A stretch of 64,000 nt of DNA from Dipteris shenzhenensis (taxonomy: Eukaryota; Polypodiophyta; Polypodiopsida; Gleicheniales), in assembly GCA_047967505.1 (NCBI GenBank), contig CM106538.1; one strand, 5' to 3'. This document shows, piece by piece, positions 1 through 10,899 of this stretch. Each line of letters starts with the position of its first letter. Within the stretch, counting starts at the first letter, position 1. Made by a program: the position numbers and the translations under genes. Under the pieces are notes generated by a model. It was not told where the DNA came from. It saw only the letters and a program-made list of their open reading frames with translations, and made no database searches.

Positions 1-98
1 AGCACCCCCACCTCTTGGCAGATTGATGAGCAGCATTTGCTGCCTTAGTGGAACATCCACCGTCTATGAATTTCCAAGGCAAAATTCTTTGGTAAGGA

Positions 99-240
99 AT
101 GGCTGTATTGAAGGGGGAAAATAAGCTAAGTTGGGGGGTTCATTTAGGCTACAAAGGAGGACGTGGGGGAGCACTACAGGATGTGGGGGAGCACTATAAA
201 AGCCTCACAAATCTATTGCTTCCTCCTTTCAGCCTCCATG

Positions 241-280
<40 letters not shown>

Positions 281-430
281 CTAGCTGTCTCTCTCCTTTC
301 CTGCCTTCGCTCCTACTACTCTATCGTCTCACTTCACCTCTGTGATCTATTCTTCCTTACTGATATGCCCCATTAGCTACCATAGACTTGAAGCCTAGCA
401 AGCCCTCAATAAGCTTTGTATTGTCTCTCT
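99..430 (+). promoter_or_regulatory. TATA-like motif followed by CT microsatellite (possible LTR or promoter remnant)
   Basis: A TATA-like CTATAAAAGCC lies near 192-202, followed about 45 bp later by a (CT)n run at about 245-276 and an AATAAGC motif near 409. This order (TATA, pyrimidine-rich leader, polyadenylation-like signal) occurs in plant LTRs and also in plant promoters. No paired copy of the segment and no coding start was found, so neither reading can be proved. Confidence 0.2.
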
Positions 431-514
431 AAGGTGGGACAGGGGGAAGTAGCAAGTTAAGGAATTGGTCGAGGAGAATTTCAGTTCTCACAGCACTTTC
501 ATTTGCCTCATCAG

Positions 515-964
515 TGCTTCGGGTTAAAAAGGATGATGGTTTTGACCAAGGTTGACCAAAGCTGAAGTTCATCATTGGAGAATTTCGACACGAGTTTCCG
601 AAGAGATGCAGCCCTACAGGTGGTTGTGAAGTTCTACATTTTTCCCCTTGGGGTGCTTTGAGGCTGGAGAAGCGGGGCAAAAGAATTGTTGTTGCACAGG
701 GCATACATTTTCCCATCTGATGAAAAGGGGGGTGGTTGTGGGTGCTTCTGGTTAAAAAGGATGATGGTTTTGACCAAGGTTGACCGAAGCTGAAATTCGT
801 CATTGGAGAATTTCGACATGAGTTTGTGAAGAGACGCAGCCCTACAGGTGGTTGTGAAGTTCTACAGTTTTCCCTTTGGGTGCTTTGAGGCTGGAGAAGC
901 AGGGCAAAAGAATTGTTGTTGCACAGCATACCACCTGATGAAAAGGGGGGTGGTTGTGGGTGCT
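515..964. repeat. Tandem duplication, 228-bp period, two copies
   Basis: The segment beginning TGCTTC..GGTTAAAAAGGATGATGG at 515 recurs at 743, giving a 228-bp period. The second copy runs to about 964. The copies differ by scattered substitutions and a small indel near 700-720. The reading frames through it on both strands are by-products of the repeat and match no known protein. Confidence 0.85.
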
Positions 965-967
965 GTT

Positions 968-1196
968 GCATATCTGAAGGAAATATTGTTCACACATTTT
1001 ATTATTATTAAATTGAACATCCTTCTTGTTTGAGGTACTTGCATTTGGAATGCTATGCATAATGAAGTTGATGGGCTACAGCTCTATTTGTTGGGTACTA
1101 CGGCATATCTGAAGGAAATATTGTTTTATGAAATTTTATTTTTAAAATTTATTGTTTGATTTGTAATGCTGTGCATCATGAAGTTTATTGGCTACA
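968..1196. repeat. Imperfect tandem duplication, about 135-bp period
   Basis: GCATATCTGAAGGAAATATT occurs near 969 and again near 1104. Each is followed by an AT-rich stretch and a related TGCATxATGAAGTTxATxGGCTACA segment. The array directly follows the 228-bp duplication. Confidence 0.65.
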
Positions 1197-1859
1197 AATC
1201 TGGGGACTCCTGCAATGCTGAGATTGCTTAGGAAGACTTCAGATCCTTAGATACAATCTAGGCATAGTCAAAGCGAGAACAGGGCCCTTTTTAATAGGAT
1301 GAGAAGAAAGGCAGAATTGGGAGGGTTTTTCTCTCCATATGATAAGTTTAGAACCAGAAATTTGTATCGTGTCCTTTCCACTGGCATGTTTCTTTGAGGG
1401 CCAAGGTACTTCCTGATGATTATGTTGCCTGGAGCATATGTTTACTTTGGCTTGCAGTTCGATTCTGATCATACCCATAAAGATAGCAGAATGGTGTTTA
1501 CCAATGTGGTGCCAACACCTATTTCTACCTGGTTTTATATTCTACTAGTTCAGGAGCTGAAGCTATTAAGAACCTTTATTTTCCTTCTTTGACTTGAGCA
1601 TAGGACATTACAGAAATGTCCCCTCTGTTTTTGCTCTTTGATTTTTGGGAAGAGTGGAAGGCACAAGGGGATAACGAGATTATGTGGAGGAGCTTACTTT
1701 TGATATAAAAGTGATACCAATGCTGAGACTAGCTTCAGCTGTTCATATCACGGGCTGCTCACAAGAGGGTTGTTATTTGCAGTTGAGGGGACTGACACGT
1801 ATTTGTTTATCTTCCCATGGTTTAGAAAACTGATTATCTGCTTCTGTGTTTTGGTTCAG

Positions 1860-2156
1860 TCCTTGCAACGAGCAGGCATGGGAAGCACAGATTCACCCAT
1901 CTGCCAGAAGCTGCGTGGTGACCTAAGGACTATTTACAATGTGCTACCAATGGACATGCAGCAGCTGTTACTCTTCAATCCTCAGAAAGCAGCTTTGCTT
2001 CAAGGGAGCAGAGAGTTTACTAAGCTTCCAGGAAGGCTTTCTGTGCTTCTGTCGAAGGGCACAGAGTCTCCAGGTTCTAGTGCAAACACAGACCAGGGAA
2101 AGCTTAGCCAAGTGCAAGAGCCTCCTCATGATTCGCTTGATATCAAAAGGACCTGA
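1860..2156 (+). CDS. Possible terminal exon of an unidentified plant gene
   Basis: A frame opens directly after a good 3' splice site (pyrimidine-rich TTCTGTGTTTTGGTTCAG ending at 1859) and reads 98 residues to a TGA. It starts SLQRAGMGSTDSPICQKLRG and continues with LRTIYNVLPMDMQQLLLFNP; the middle is hydrophobic and the C-terminus Ser/Gln-rich and polar. The composition looks like real protein rather than a chance frame. I do not recognise the family, and no upstream partner exon could be assigned in 1-1859. If real, it is the 3' end of a gene starting outside the window or a captured fragment. The next several hundred bases hold no further exon that I can see. Confidence 0.3.
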   Translation, partial: SLQRAGMGSTDSPICQKLRGDLRTIYNVLPMDMQQLLLFNPQKAALLQGSREFTKLPGRLSVLLSKGTESPGSSANTDQGKLSQVQEPPHDSLDIKRT

Positions 2157-2953
2157 TTTTTCTCGTGTGGTGGTGAAGGAATGTGACTGTAATTCTGGCC
2201 CCATGCTTGATGGCTTTCAATGTATACGAGTTTCATTTTTCTGTCTTTTGGCTTATCTGAAAAGCTTTTCTTATGTCCCCCAAATTATAAGTTTTTTGCA
2301 CATTAATGTTTGTAAGCGCCCAGCAAATCTGTTCATTTATTACTCTTCCTTAAATATGTGGAATGTGTATTTGAGCTCAGTGGCAGATGTGTTGTGCATG
2401 ATTTACTAGGCAGTAGATTGGCTGCTAAGTAACTCTTGTTCTTATCATCTGTTCATATCATCACCATCCTCCAAATCTTTCTGCATGCGGATTTTGATGG
2501 TTACTTCGCATGATAATAATAACAATAGGGAAGTAAGAGTGAAGAACTGAGTGATAGCAGCAAGGTACTTTAGTGGAGAATTAACGCAAAGAATTCTCTA
2601 CCAACTTTCTCTTTGACCAGCCCTAATAATATAGCTTGCTTTTGTACTACTTTTTGATTTTGGAGACCCTATGATGGTTTCATTTCTGTGCGAAAAATAT
2701 TTGATGGTTTCGTAAGCCATGTTTTTAGTGTCCATGGATTGGGGGGTATATATTTTCAGACGTGTCATGCTGAGTGACTATGGCCACTACTTTTTGGGAT
2801 CTTGCAGAAAAAGAAACTTCTTATTTCCCTCATGGTTACTTCTTTGCTCGTTGCTGTGCCACCACCTTCCTTCAAAGCATATCCACGTGTTTGGGTTTCA
2901 CTTTTCTTTTAAATTTTAATGAAAATGTTCCTCAAAAGAGACCACAGTTGCAA

Positions 2954-3275
2954 AAATGTTTCCTTGCAAAACCTTGAGTTTATTATTTAATTGTCTAAGC
3001 CTAGGCCATAGATGACCTTTTAAAGGCATTTCCCCACAATGATTCAAACGTGTCATTGTTGATGAAAAGGTTTGTGAATTTGGGTCACAATTACTAATGT
3101 TTTCTTGCAAACCTTCGGTTTATTATCTCATTGTCTAAAGCCCAAGCCATGGGTGAATAGGGTGAATACCTTTCAAAGGCATTTCCCACCACAATGATCA
3201 AAGGTGTCATTGGTCCAATAGCACATTCTTTGATAGTGTGTTGATGAAAAGTTTCTTGAATTTGGGTCACAATTA
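2954..3275. repeat. Diverged tandem duplication, about 141-bp period
   Basis: GTTTCCTTGCAAAACCTTGAG at about 2958 is repeated in modified form at about 3099. Both copies continue through a TTTATTAT..ATTGTCTAA stretch, an AAAGGCATTTCCC block and GTGAATTTGGGTCACAATTA. The second copy carries a small extra segment. It lies just upstream of a decayed gypsy pol and may be part of the same dead element. Confidence 0.6.
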
Positions 3276-3929
3276 TGGGGCATACTACTTGCCTTAAAGC
3301 TTTTACTAGAAAAGCTAAAATATGAACAAAGAAGAATAATCTATGTATCTTAGATTCTCTATTCAAAATGAAGTTTCCTTATTTGTCTTGAGGATACTAA
3401 AGTTGAAAGTCCTTGGCTTCTAAGCATGGCAATTTCAGGATGTCTTCAAACAAAATTTTCAAAAGGATTTAAATAAAGGGGATCCAAAAAAAGACTTCAT
3501 AGGAGATAGGCTAAACCCTCCTAAAAGGAAGTTGCCAGGCAAGCTAGAGGAGACTTCACCAAGATGAGATGATCACTCAACTCTTTTGTTGTTTGATGGT
3601 GGTGCACTCTTTTCTTATTTGGTGCTTCTTCCCACAACCTTCTAAGTCATGAATTAGCAAAAGAGCTTTGAATTGTGCCAAAAGATAAATAGTAGGCTCA
3701 AGAACCAATTGGAGCTTTCCAAAAAGTTTATGCTCTCATAGGTATATGGAGGGTGCATGTGATGTTCCAATTTGTAAATTGACTACCAGAAATAAGTGCT
3801 TAGCATCTAGCACAATGGTGAGATATTAGCATTGCAACAAGAGTTTTAGGAAATTTTATGCTAATGGTAAGCCACATGTAAGTTGTCACAAAGTTGTAAG
3901 AAAGGAATATGTGCATCTTTTGTTTGTCT

Positions 3930-4175
3930 TCATGACAAAGATTCTTGTGCGGGAACATCTTTTGAGCAACACCATAATGCAGATCTAGTCCTAAAAGTTT
4001 TCTCACTAGATACACCTCCTATAGAGTCAATCAATCTCAATGAAGAAACCTAAAAGCAAGTTTAAGAACTTTGTGAAAAGAAGGGATTCGTAAAACCTAA
4101 CAGTTCCCCATTCTACTCTTCTATGCTATTGTCCTAAAGGAGAATGATTTTTAGGATGTATGTAGAATATAGAGC
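3930..4175 (+). pseudogene. Decayed Ty3/gypsy reverse transcriptase N-terminal fragment
   Basis: Around 4070-4170 the + strand reads KGFVKPNSSPFYSSMLLS, a stop, KEND, another stop, and then, after a frame change, MYVEYRA. This matches the order of the first RT blocks of Ty3/gypsy elements (GxIxPSxSPxxSPVLLVKKKDG followed by RMCVDYRALN). The stretch before it (about 3930-4065) looks like the usual linker between protease and RT. At least two stops and one frameshift show it is dead. The downstream RT blocks, including the catalytic YxDD, were not found. Confidence 0.6.
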
Positions 4176-4179
4176 CTTT

Positions 4180-5889
4180 TTTTTGTGAAAATTGCGGGTT
4201 TATATTAATATATCAGAAAGTTTTGTAATAGAATGGATCCCTTCATTTTTTGTTTGTTTTGGATGTATGGACCATATCCCTTCTAGATGTTTTGAAACAC
4301 TATTTGTATCTCCCCATTTGTGCCTTAGTGGCACAGAGATATACCTCTCAAGTATAGAGCTTTAAATAAGCATCTTAGTTAAAATCCCTCGACTAGATGA
4401 TATACTTGGGGGTCAACATTTTTAATGCATAGATGTTAAAAGTACTACCATCAAGTTCAAGTAGTACATGAAGACATTCACAAAACATCTTAAGGACTAC
4501 ATTCAAATAAATGGGGTTTGAACGATAACAAATTTAGAGACTCTCTTGCAGAGTAGGAAGGAGCAACAACATACATCAAAGAGTCGGGAGAAAAATTAGA
4601 TGGAGATGGAACCACATAGGGCATCCTATGTATCCGCAATAAAGAAAAACAATGTGGCATAGGCTAGTTTAGGGGAGAGAGAGAGAGAGAGAGAGACTCA
4701 TTAAACTAAGGGAAAAACCAAAAAGATAGAGACAAGGTGGAAGGAGGAGGGAAACAGGACAACACATAGGAGGGGATGGGACAAGAGAGAGAAGGAAAGA
4801 AAGAAAAAGCCTATGAGACTAAAAAACTAGAATCAATGCGAGAGTAAAGCCTCTATGAGGGGACTAGAGGTGTCTATCACATCTCCAAATAGCTGCCAAC
4901 AAATCAACTCCATGCATCAGGATTAGTCCCTAACATACGATGTGTGTCATGTATCATGTGTCAGCCATAATTAGCTAAGTTTGCCTCTAGAACATATATG
5001 AGATTTGTTGTTGGCATCCTCGGTTCCACTTTGTAGGATGCATTTGTGGGCAATGTGAGGTGACGTGATGCCGAGATATGGCAATGATTGATTATTACCT
5101 TGAATGGGGCGGGTACTCATGGGACCTTAGTCTAATATCCTTCTAATTTGGTGTGTCTAGAAGTCAGGGACATGGTCACAATCTCTCCTAGCTATCCGAG
5201 GCAATTTCCCATGGTGGGCACTAGGTCTCATGAGTTTGGACTTGAGTCAGTAGAGTGCGCGCATGTTTGGTCTAAGAAATAATGATTGCCCATATCCATG
5301 TATCCATGGCTAAAAGACAATGATCTCTCCCCTGGATTGCATCATATTAGAGCATCTCAATAAGACATCCTTGTCTGTCTCCATCTCTCGTATATCACAA
5401 TGGTGTGGATCCTCAAAATCTATGGTGTCGTGTGGGTGCAACAATCTCAAGTCCAACTTGATCTAGAGTTGATAAGATGTAGTGCTTGGATGACGCCATC
5501 CTCACTGATGTCGATTAATCCCTATCATTCAAAGGAGAAGAAAGTCCATGGGATTGGAAGAATCCTCGCCACCTCCAGTGGAAGAAGTATTATACAGCTT
5601 TTAGGCACCAATCAGTTGATAAAGGGAAGGATTGGGTGGGTAAACGGAACTCGAGAGAGCGATTTTTTGGTTACAAATCTTTCTTAATAGTTCCATCTTT
5701 TGACTTAGGATTTGATTCTTGTGACTCCAGCTACAACTTATATAAGGGAATCCATGGAGGGTCATTTAATTCCCACAAATCATCAGATTACGATCATGAT
5801 ATTTGACAAGTACTCGGGCCACCTCCTAGAGTAGCAAAAACTGTTCCCATGGTATAATCATATGATACCCCAATCGAACCTATAGAATT
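4180..5889. other. Non-coding stretch, no recognisable gene
   Basis: Nothing recognisable as a gene is visible here. There is a short (GA)n microsatellite at about 4675-4696 with purine-rich DNA to about 4860. An open frame of 95 codons at 5400-5687 shows no motif and is treated as chance. Confidence 0.5.
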
Positions 5890-6684
5890 TGTTACGAAAA
5901 TTAAAATTAAACATGATCACAAATTCATGAATGACCAAAACCATAGAAACCAAGAACAAGGAAACAAGTGGGGGAGAGAAGAGAAAGAGAGTGCATGGGG
6001 TTCAATCTACCTCCCCTAGATGGTGGCTCTTGCTTCCCATATAGAGTATTTATAAATGTAATTCCAAAAAGCAAAGAGCCAATAATAGTACATCCAAAAG
6101 AATCCCTTGTCCACAATTAGAGGAATTGCTCAACATAGCTCCATGAGCTTAAAATATCACAAGGCTTATGTGCCCTCATCTACAATTAATAAAATAAACT
6201 AGCCCATGGTTTGATATTCATCACTTTACAATATGGCCCATGGCCTTTGGCAACCATTCAATACTTCTAAGTTCGATCAATCCAAATCACCTTCAGCATC
6301 TCTGTTCCTCATTATCCAACTCATCATCTGTACTCAAGCCGTCAATTGTGTTAGTTGTTACAATCAATTAATGAATCATCACAACAGCTTATCCCAAAAC
6401 AATTGTACGCTTGATGTACAGACATCAAAATATACACCTTGTGACCAATTGCAATAACACCAATAATATTGACGACATTAGTATTAACATGGAATCACCC
6501 ACAATACTAAGCATCTAGCCTGGCAAAACATAGGTAATTAGGCATCCCCACCTAAACCCCACATAGCATCCACTAGGACCCCCGCCACGTCCGGTGTGCT
6601 CCTATGGAATACTTTGCCATAGTCACACGACTAAAATAAAATAATTTCCAAAGCAAGAAATATAAAAAATACAAATCCGTAACA
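5890..6684 (-). repeat. Left (3') LTR of the 5890-9462 element
   Basis: Begins TGTTACG and ends CCGTAACA, so the ends form short inverted repeats. It is colinear with 8665-9462 throughout, with scattered substitutions and small indels (for example an extra TAAGTTC near 6268-6274). This points to a moderately old insertion. Confidence 0.8.
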
Positions 6685-8664
6685 TCCTCTTGCTTGGATT
6701 GCAACTGACCTCAGTTGTGTATTTTACTTTTCGAGTCAACGAGTAGAGATGTGAAGAGTACTCTCTTGGATATTCATCAAGTATCATCATGGTCAAAAAT
6801 TTTCTTCAAGAGACCTTAAGCTCTCGTTAACCAAGAGATAATGAATTTAGCCAATTCAAAACTTATGAAAGTATATTTTTATTCTTATCCTATACCAAGA
6901 GAAAGTACTATACCACATCCATTCATTGCTTATGTTATTTTGGTACAAGTCCAAGCATTATATTTGTCATATTTCTCAATATCTATATCGGCCCATACCA
7001 GTATGATATTGAGAAATAATAACAAATACAAAACATAATTCTCTTTCCTTATGATGCGAGTAGCAATAAGTGACATATACTGGTGTATGTACGTCATTGC
7101 CTATCAAAGTTTTGGATTTAACTTAGTAGTTAGTAATAATCCAATATGTATTTTCTTTAGCTGCTAGAAAATACATAGAAGATACTATCTGAATACCAAT
7201 TATTTTTCATTATCTATAAAAGCAATTTCGTAAAGAAATTACCAGAACAAAAGGCTTGCCAGTGAACAATCATGCCTTCCCTCTTGCTTAGCAAAAATGT
7301 CTAGGCTTTTTCTTCTCTTTAATTTTCTCCAATTCAATTCATTTTAGCAGAACACTTTATCGAAACATACCATATGCATCACATAATAATAATTTTGTTA
7401 TCTACAATTAAGCTAGGATTGGCATCTACTCAAGCAGGCTATGAGGATACAAGCCCTCTAAGTAATTGTATTTCTTATTTCCAACATACCACATGATATA
7501 CGTCTTCTCGTCCTTATCAATGCATATAATCATGCTTTTTTAATCATAAAAAACTCTTAGCTCACATAGATTATCTTAGATCCTATATAGGCTATCATAT
7601 TTTATTCTCCTTTTCATGATATTTTAATATGATCTATCACTCTTCTTCATATTCAATTATTCCCTTTCGTCGCCATAGCATTCTTTCTTGTCTCTATATG
7701 AGTACTTCTATGAGAGTAAGAAAAATGAAAATATGGGAATAGATACGTATCTCCTTTGTCCTTCCAAATCTTAACTTGCTTGGTTGAGCCCCAATCAAAT
7801 TTCTTTTGCTTCCTATTCAATCGTCGGTCTAATAACTTTGTGGTACAAAAGAGATTCCTCACAGAGCCTCTCTTTCATAGTGACCTCATCATATGCAACT
7901 TAAGAAAAGCAATTAAGTAAAAAGAAAGAAGAAGGATAAAAGATGTATCTAGAGATGCCTTGGTCGTCTCGTCACAACGCTTGTATGCTTGATTGTGTCT
8001 ACTAAGCTAACAAGAGAAATTGCCAATTGTTGTCGAAGCAATAACATCCATATAGTGCATGTATTTGTCCTTGTTTCATCTGCAGCTCTCGATTCTTGAT
8101 TTATTCCTATTTCTTTCTTCTAAATTAAATAGCCGTGGTCTTTCACTTAAGAGAGCGACATCCCTGTTGCGATTTTCATATGACTTCCATTCTTAAAATC
8201 ACATGATCCTACTATTCCTTCAAATGTCATTCATTCTATAAGAATATGAATCTTTTCTATCATCATGCCCTAAGATTAAGTCATCTTTGGTCGTGGTTGT
8301 TCATCTTTCTATCCAAATAATGCTTCTACCAATTCATTGTGACAGTAGGCAATGAAAAAAAACAACCATAAATTTCTTACCTCAAGTCGAAATATAGTGA
8401 TCTAGCCACTAAAAAGAACTGACGCATACCCTTTGAACAAGCCAATGTGGGATGTTTTTGTCAGTTGCAATTGTAGCGTTCATTTTCAAAGCATCTTTGA
8501 TAACTTTTGTATACAAACTCAAAACCTAGCAATCAAGTAGTCGAAAGGATCAAAAAGAACATTTTGAGAACTACTGTGTCATCAGATTGTGTCATCAGAT
8601 TCGGGGAAATCGTCTTGTTTTCCTCCCAAAGTCAAGCTAGAGTGTAGCCAGGTTCTGATAGCAC
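6685..8664 (-). other. Interior of the 5890-9462 LTR element
   Basis: AT-rich DNA of 1,980 bp with no recognisable retrotransposon domain in any frame. The longest minus frame (7653-7862, 69 codons) shows no zinc knuckle or catalytic motif. The PBS lies at the right end and a purine tract at the left end. It may be a LARD-type carrier interior or the remains of a deleted gag-pol. Confidence 0.5.
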
Positions 8665-9462
8665 TGTTACAAAAATTAAAGTTAAACATGATCAAAATTC
8701 ATGATTTACCAAAACCATAGAAACCAAGAACAAGGAAACAAGTGGGGCAGAGAAGAGAGAGAAGAGTGACACTGCATGGGGTCCAATTTGCCCCCCTTAG
8801 ATGGTGGCTCTTGCTTCCCATCTAGAGTATTTATAATTGTTATTCCAAAAAGCAAAGAGCCAATAATAGTACATCCAAAAGCATCCCTTGTCCACAATTA
8901 GAGGAATTGCCCAACATAGCTCCACGAGCTTAAAATATCACAAGGCTTATGCGCCCTCATCCAAAACTAATAAAATAAACTAGCCCACGGCTTAAAATTC
9001 ATTACTTTACAACATGGCCCCTGGCCTTTGGCAACCATTCGATACTTCAATCAATCCAAATCACCTTCACCATCTCCGTTCCTCATTATCCAACTCATCA
9101 TCTGTACTCAAGCCACCAATTGTGTTAGTTTTGTTACAATCAATTGATGAATGATCACACCAACTAATCCCAACACAATTATACGCTTGATATATAGACA
9201 TCAAGATACACACCTTGCAACGAATTGCAATAGCAGTAGTAATACTAGAGACATTAGTATTAACATGGAATCACCCACAATACTAAACATCTAGCCTGGC
9301 AAAACATAGGTAGTTAGGCATCCCCAACTAAACCTCACAAAGCATCCACTAATACCCGCACCATGTCCGATGCGCTTTTATGGAATACTTTGCCATAGTC
9401 ACACTTGACTAAAATAAAATAATTTCCATAGCAAGAAATATAAAAAATACAATTCCGTAACA
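8665..9462 (-). repeat. Right (5') LTR of the 5890-9462 element
   Basis: Begins TGTTACAAAAATT and ends TTCCGTAACA. It is preceded at 8649-8664 by the primer-binding site read on the minus strand, which fixes the element's direction. Confidence 0.8.
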
Positions 9463-9869
9463 TAGTATCGAATAATCAGCTTAGGGTTTTCTCTCCCGAC
9501 TGTCGGTATTCCCTCTGGAGCAATGTGGCTAATGAAGTGTGGGGATATGATCGTTTAGTTACCACAATAAGTCTATCTCCGTCGTTTCATCAATGTGGAT
9601 CACCTCTAGAATTGCCAATAGAGCCTTTCCAAGCCTTCGTAATTCATAACTTAATTGGGCAACACTTCCCCCAAGTTAACATACTAAGTACTAATAAGCT
9701 CAATTGACCTGTCAACTCTATGTTCAGCCTTGAGGAATCATAATGGGTGGAAGAAATGCTCTCTATAGAAGTCCATCTTGGTTGCATGTGGCTATGGGGG
9801 GGAAACTTGGATGTACTTCTACCATAGGTCATCTTAGATGACTTGATGAATCTCCAACTGTTAAACAAC

Positions 9870-10880
9870 ACGAGGAGGGAACACTAATGAGTGTTCATAC
9901 AACGGTAAATGGTTGAAAGACATGCATTGAATTTGAAACCATATGGAGATTCACGCATATAAGCACTACTCATCTCCCTCATATGTATAGATGAAGTTAC
10001 ATAAATGATGAGAGTGACCTCCATGGTACTCTTTACTGACTTGCATCTATCCAACCTAATTGTCCAACTTGGTTTAGATAGGTAATGATCTAGAATGAGG
10101 CATTTGTGTGGAGGGGTCTCATTACAAACGTTACTAGGATAATGTCTTGTGGGCACATCTTTTCCCTTGAATCATGCGAGACAACATCATGACTTGAAGC
10201 CTCTCAGAACTTGTAGCCACTTGAAATCATTCCACTCATCCTCTATGAGGTCTACTGTGCAAAAATGATGCCATGAGTCAAACTAAAGGATCAAAGAGGA
10301 GTAATTTTGTGTTCACATGCTAAAAATGGGCCTGGAAACACTCTTTGTCCAATTTGACAAGTAAGCATGCCCTCTAGTAAAGCATACATGTGCTATCACT
10401 CTCATGGGAAACATGTGGCATGTGAAAATGCACCCATTGTATATGTAGGATTTGATTATCCCAACTGACTCCCTTACTAAAGTGAAAGCCTAGAATTGAA
10501 GCTCAGCATCATTAATATTGAATATCATTAGCAGTTTTACACAAGTTGACCTCCATGTCTCTACTTTGACAAAAGGCCTACATAGCTCATTTGTAGTCCC
10601 TCTACTATGTCTAAAGTCAATAGTACATCATTAGCATATAGCATAGGTATGAGGAATCTATGCCAAAATTGATCCTCGGCCTCCTAGTATGTCCACAAAA
10701 GAGGCTAGCTCATCGATGCAAAGATCAAAATAGGGAGAAGAAGAGGAGGGGCACACCTACTTTACCCCATTAGTGTTGCTTATCTCCTTTGACAAGGTAG
10801 AGGAGAGGGGGCACTCCTCTTTCACCCTAGCAGTGCTACTCATCTCCTTTGACAAACCTTGTGTGGTATGCACATTGCTT
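9870..10880 (-). pseudogene. Decayed plant LINE (L1-type) reverse transcriptase
   Basis: Read on the minus strand with stops and frame changes, the region follows a non-LTR retrotransposon RT. First comes a GVPLL..FD segment (about 10740-10790) like GxxQGCPLSP, then DLCIDELASFVD, then LYANDVLLTLDIVEGLQ at about 10600-10645, equivalent to the catalytic YADD block but with Asp changed to Asn. Later blocks resemble GVHFxxP and KLDKECFQAHF, the conserved tail after the RT fingers. 9884-10156 (RHYPSNVCNETPPHKCLIL..) may continue it. No endonuclease or intact frame is visible. It is dead, probably a 5'-truncated copy. Confidence 0.55.
10743..10858. repeat. Tandem duplication of about 57-60 bp inside the LINE remnant
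   Basis: Two adjacent units, each GAGG(A)G..GGGGCAC..CCTxxTTTxACCC.. ending TCATCTCCTTTGACAA (or TTATCTCCTTTGACAA), cover the stretch that encodes the GxxQGCPLSP-like RT motif on the minus strand. The motif is therefore present twice in the remnant. Confidence 0.65.
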
Positions 10881-10899
10881 GTAACTGCCTCATACAAAG

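Larger units (their letters stand above)
5890..9462 (-). mobile_element. LTR retrotransposon, minus orientation, interior without recognisable pol
   Basis: Two related ~0.8 kb direct repeats (5890-6684 and 8665-9462), each starting TGTTAC and ending GTAACA, flank 1,980 bp. Next to the right repeat, 8649-8664 reads on the minus strand as GTGCTATCAGAACCTGG, a near match to the initiator-Met tRNA primer-binding site. Next to the left repeat is a purine-rich tract on the minus strand (AAGCAAGAGGA). The polarity is therefore minus, with the 5' LTR on the right. No protease, RT, RNase H or integrase is visible inside, which makes it either non-autonomous (LARD-like) or internally deleted. Flanking pentamers (GAATT and TAGTA) do not match, so the target duplication is lost or the pair recombined. 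Confidence 0.8.

Noticed and set aside
429-1060. Minus-strand 180-codon frame with internal sequence repeats
   Set aside because: Its internal repeats are the 228-bp DNA duplication itself; no homology pattern and no conserved start.
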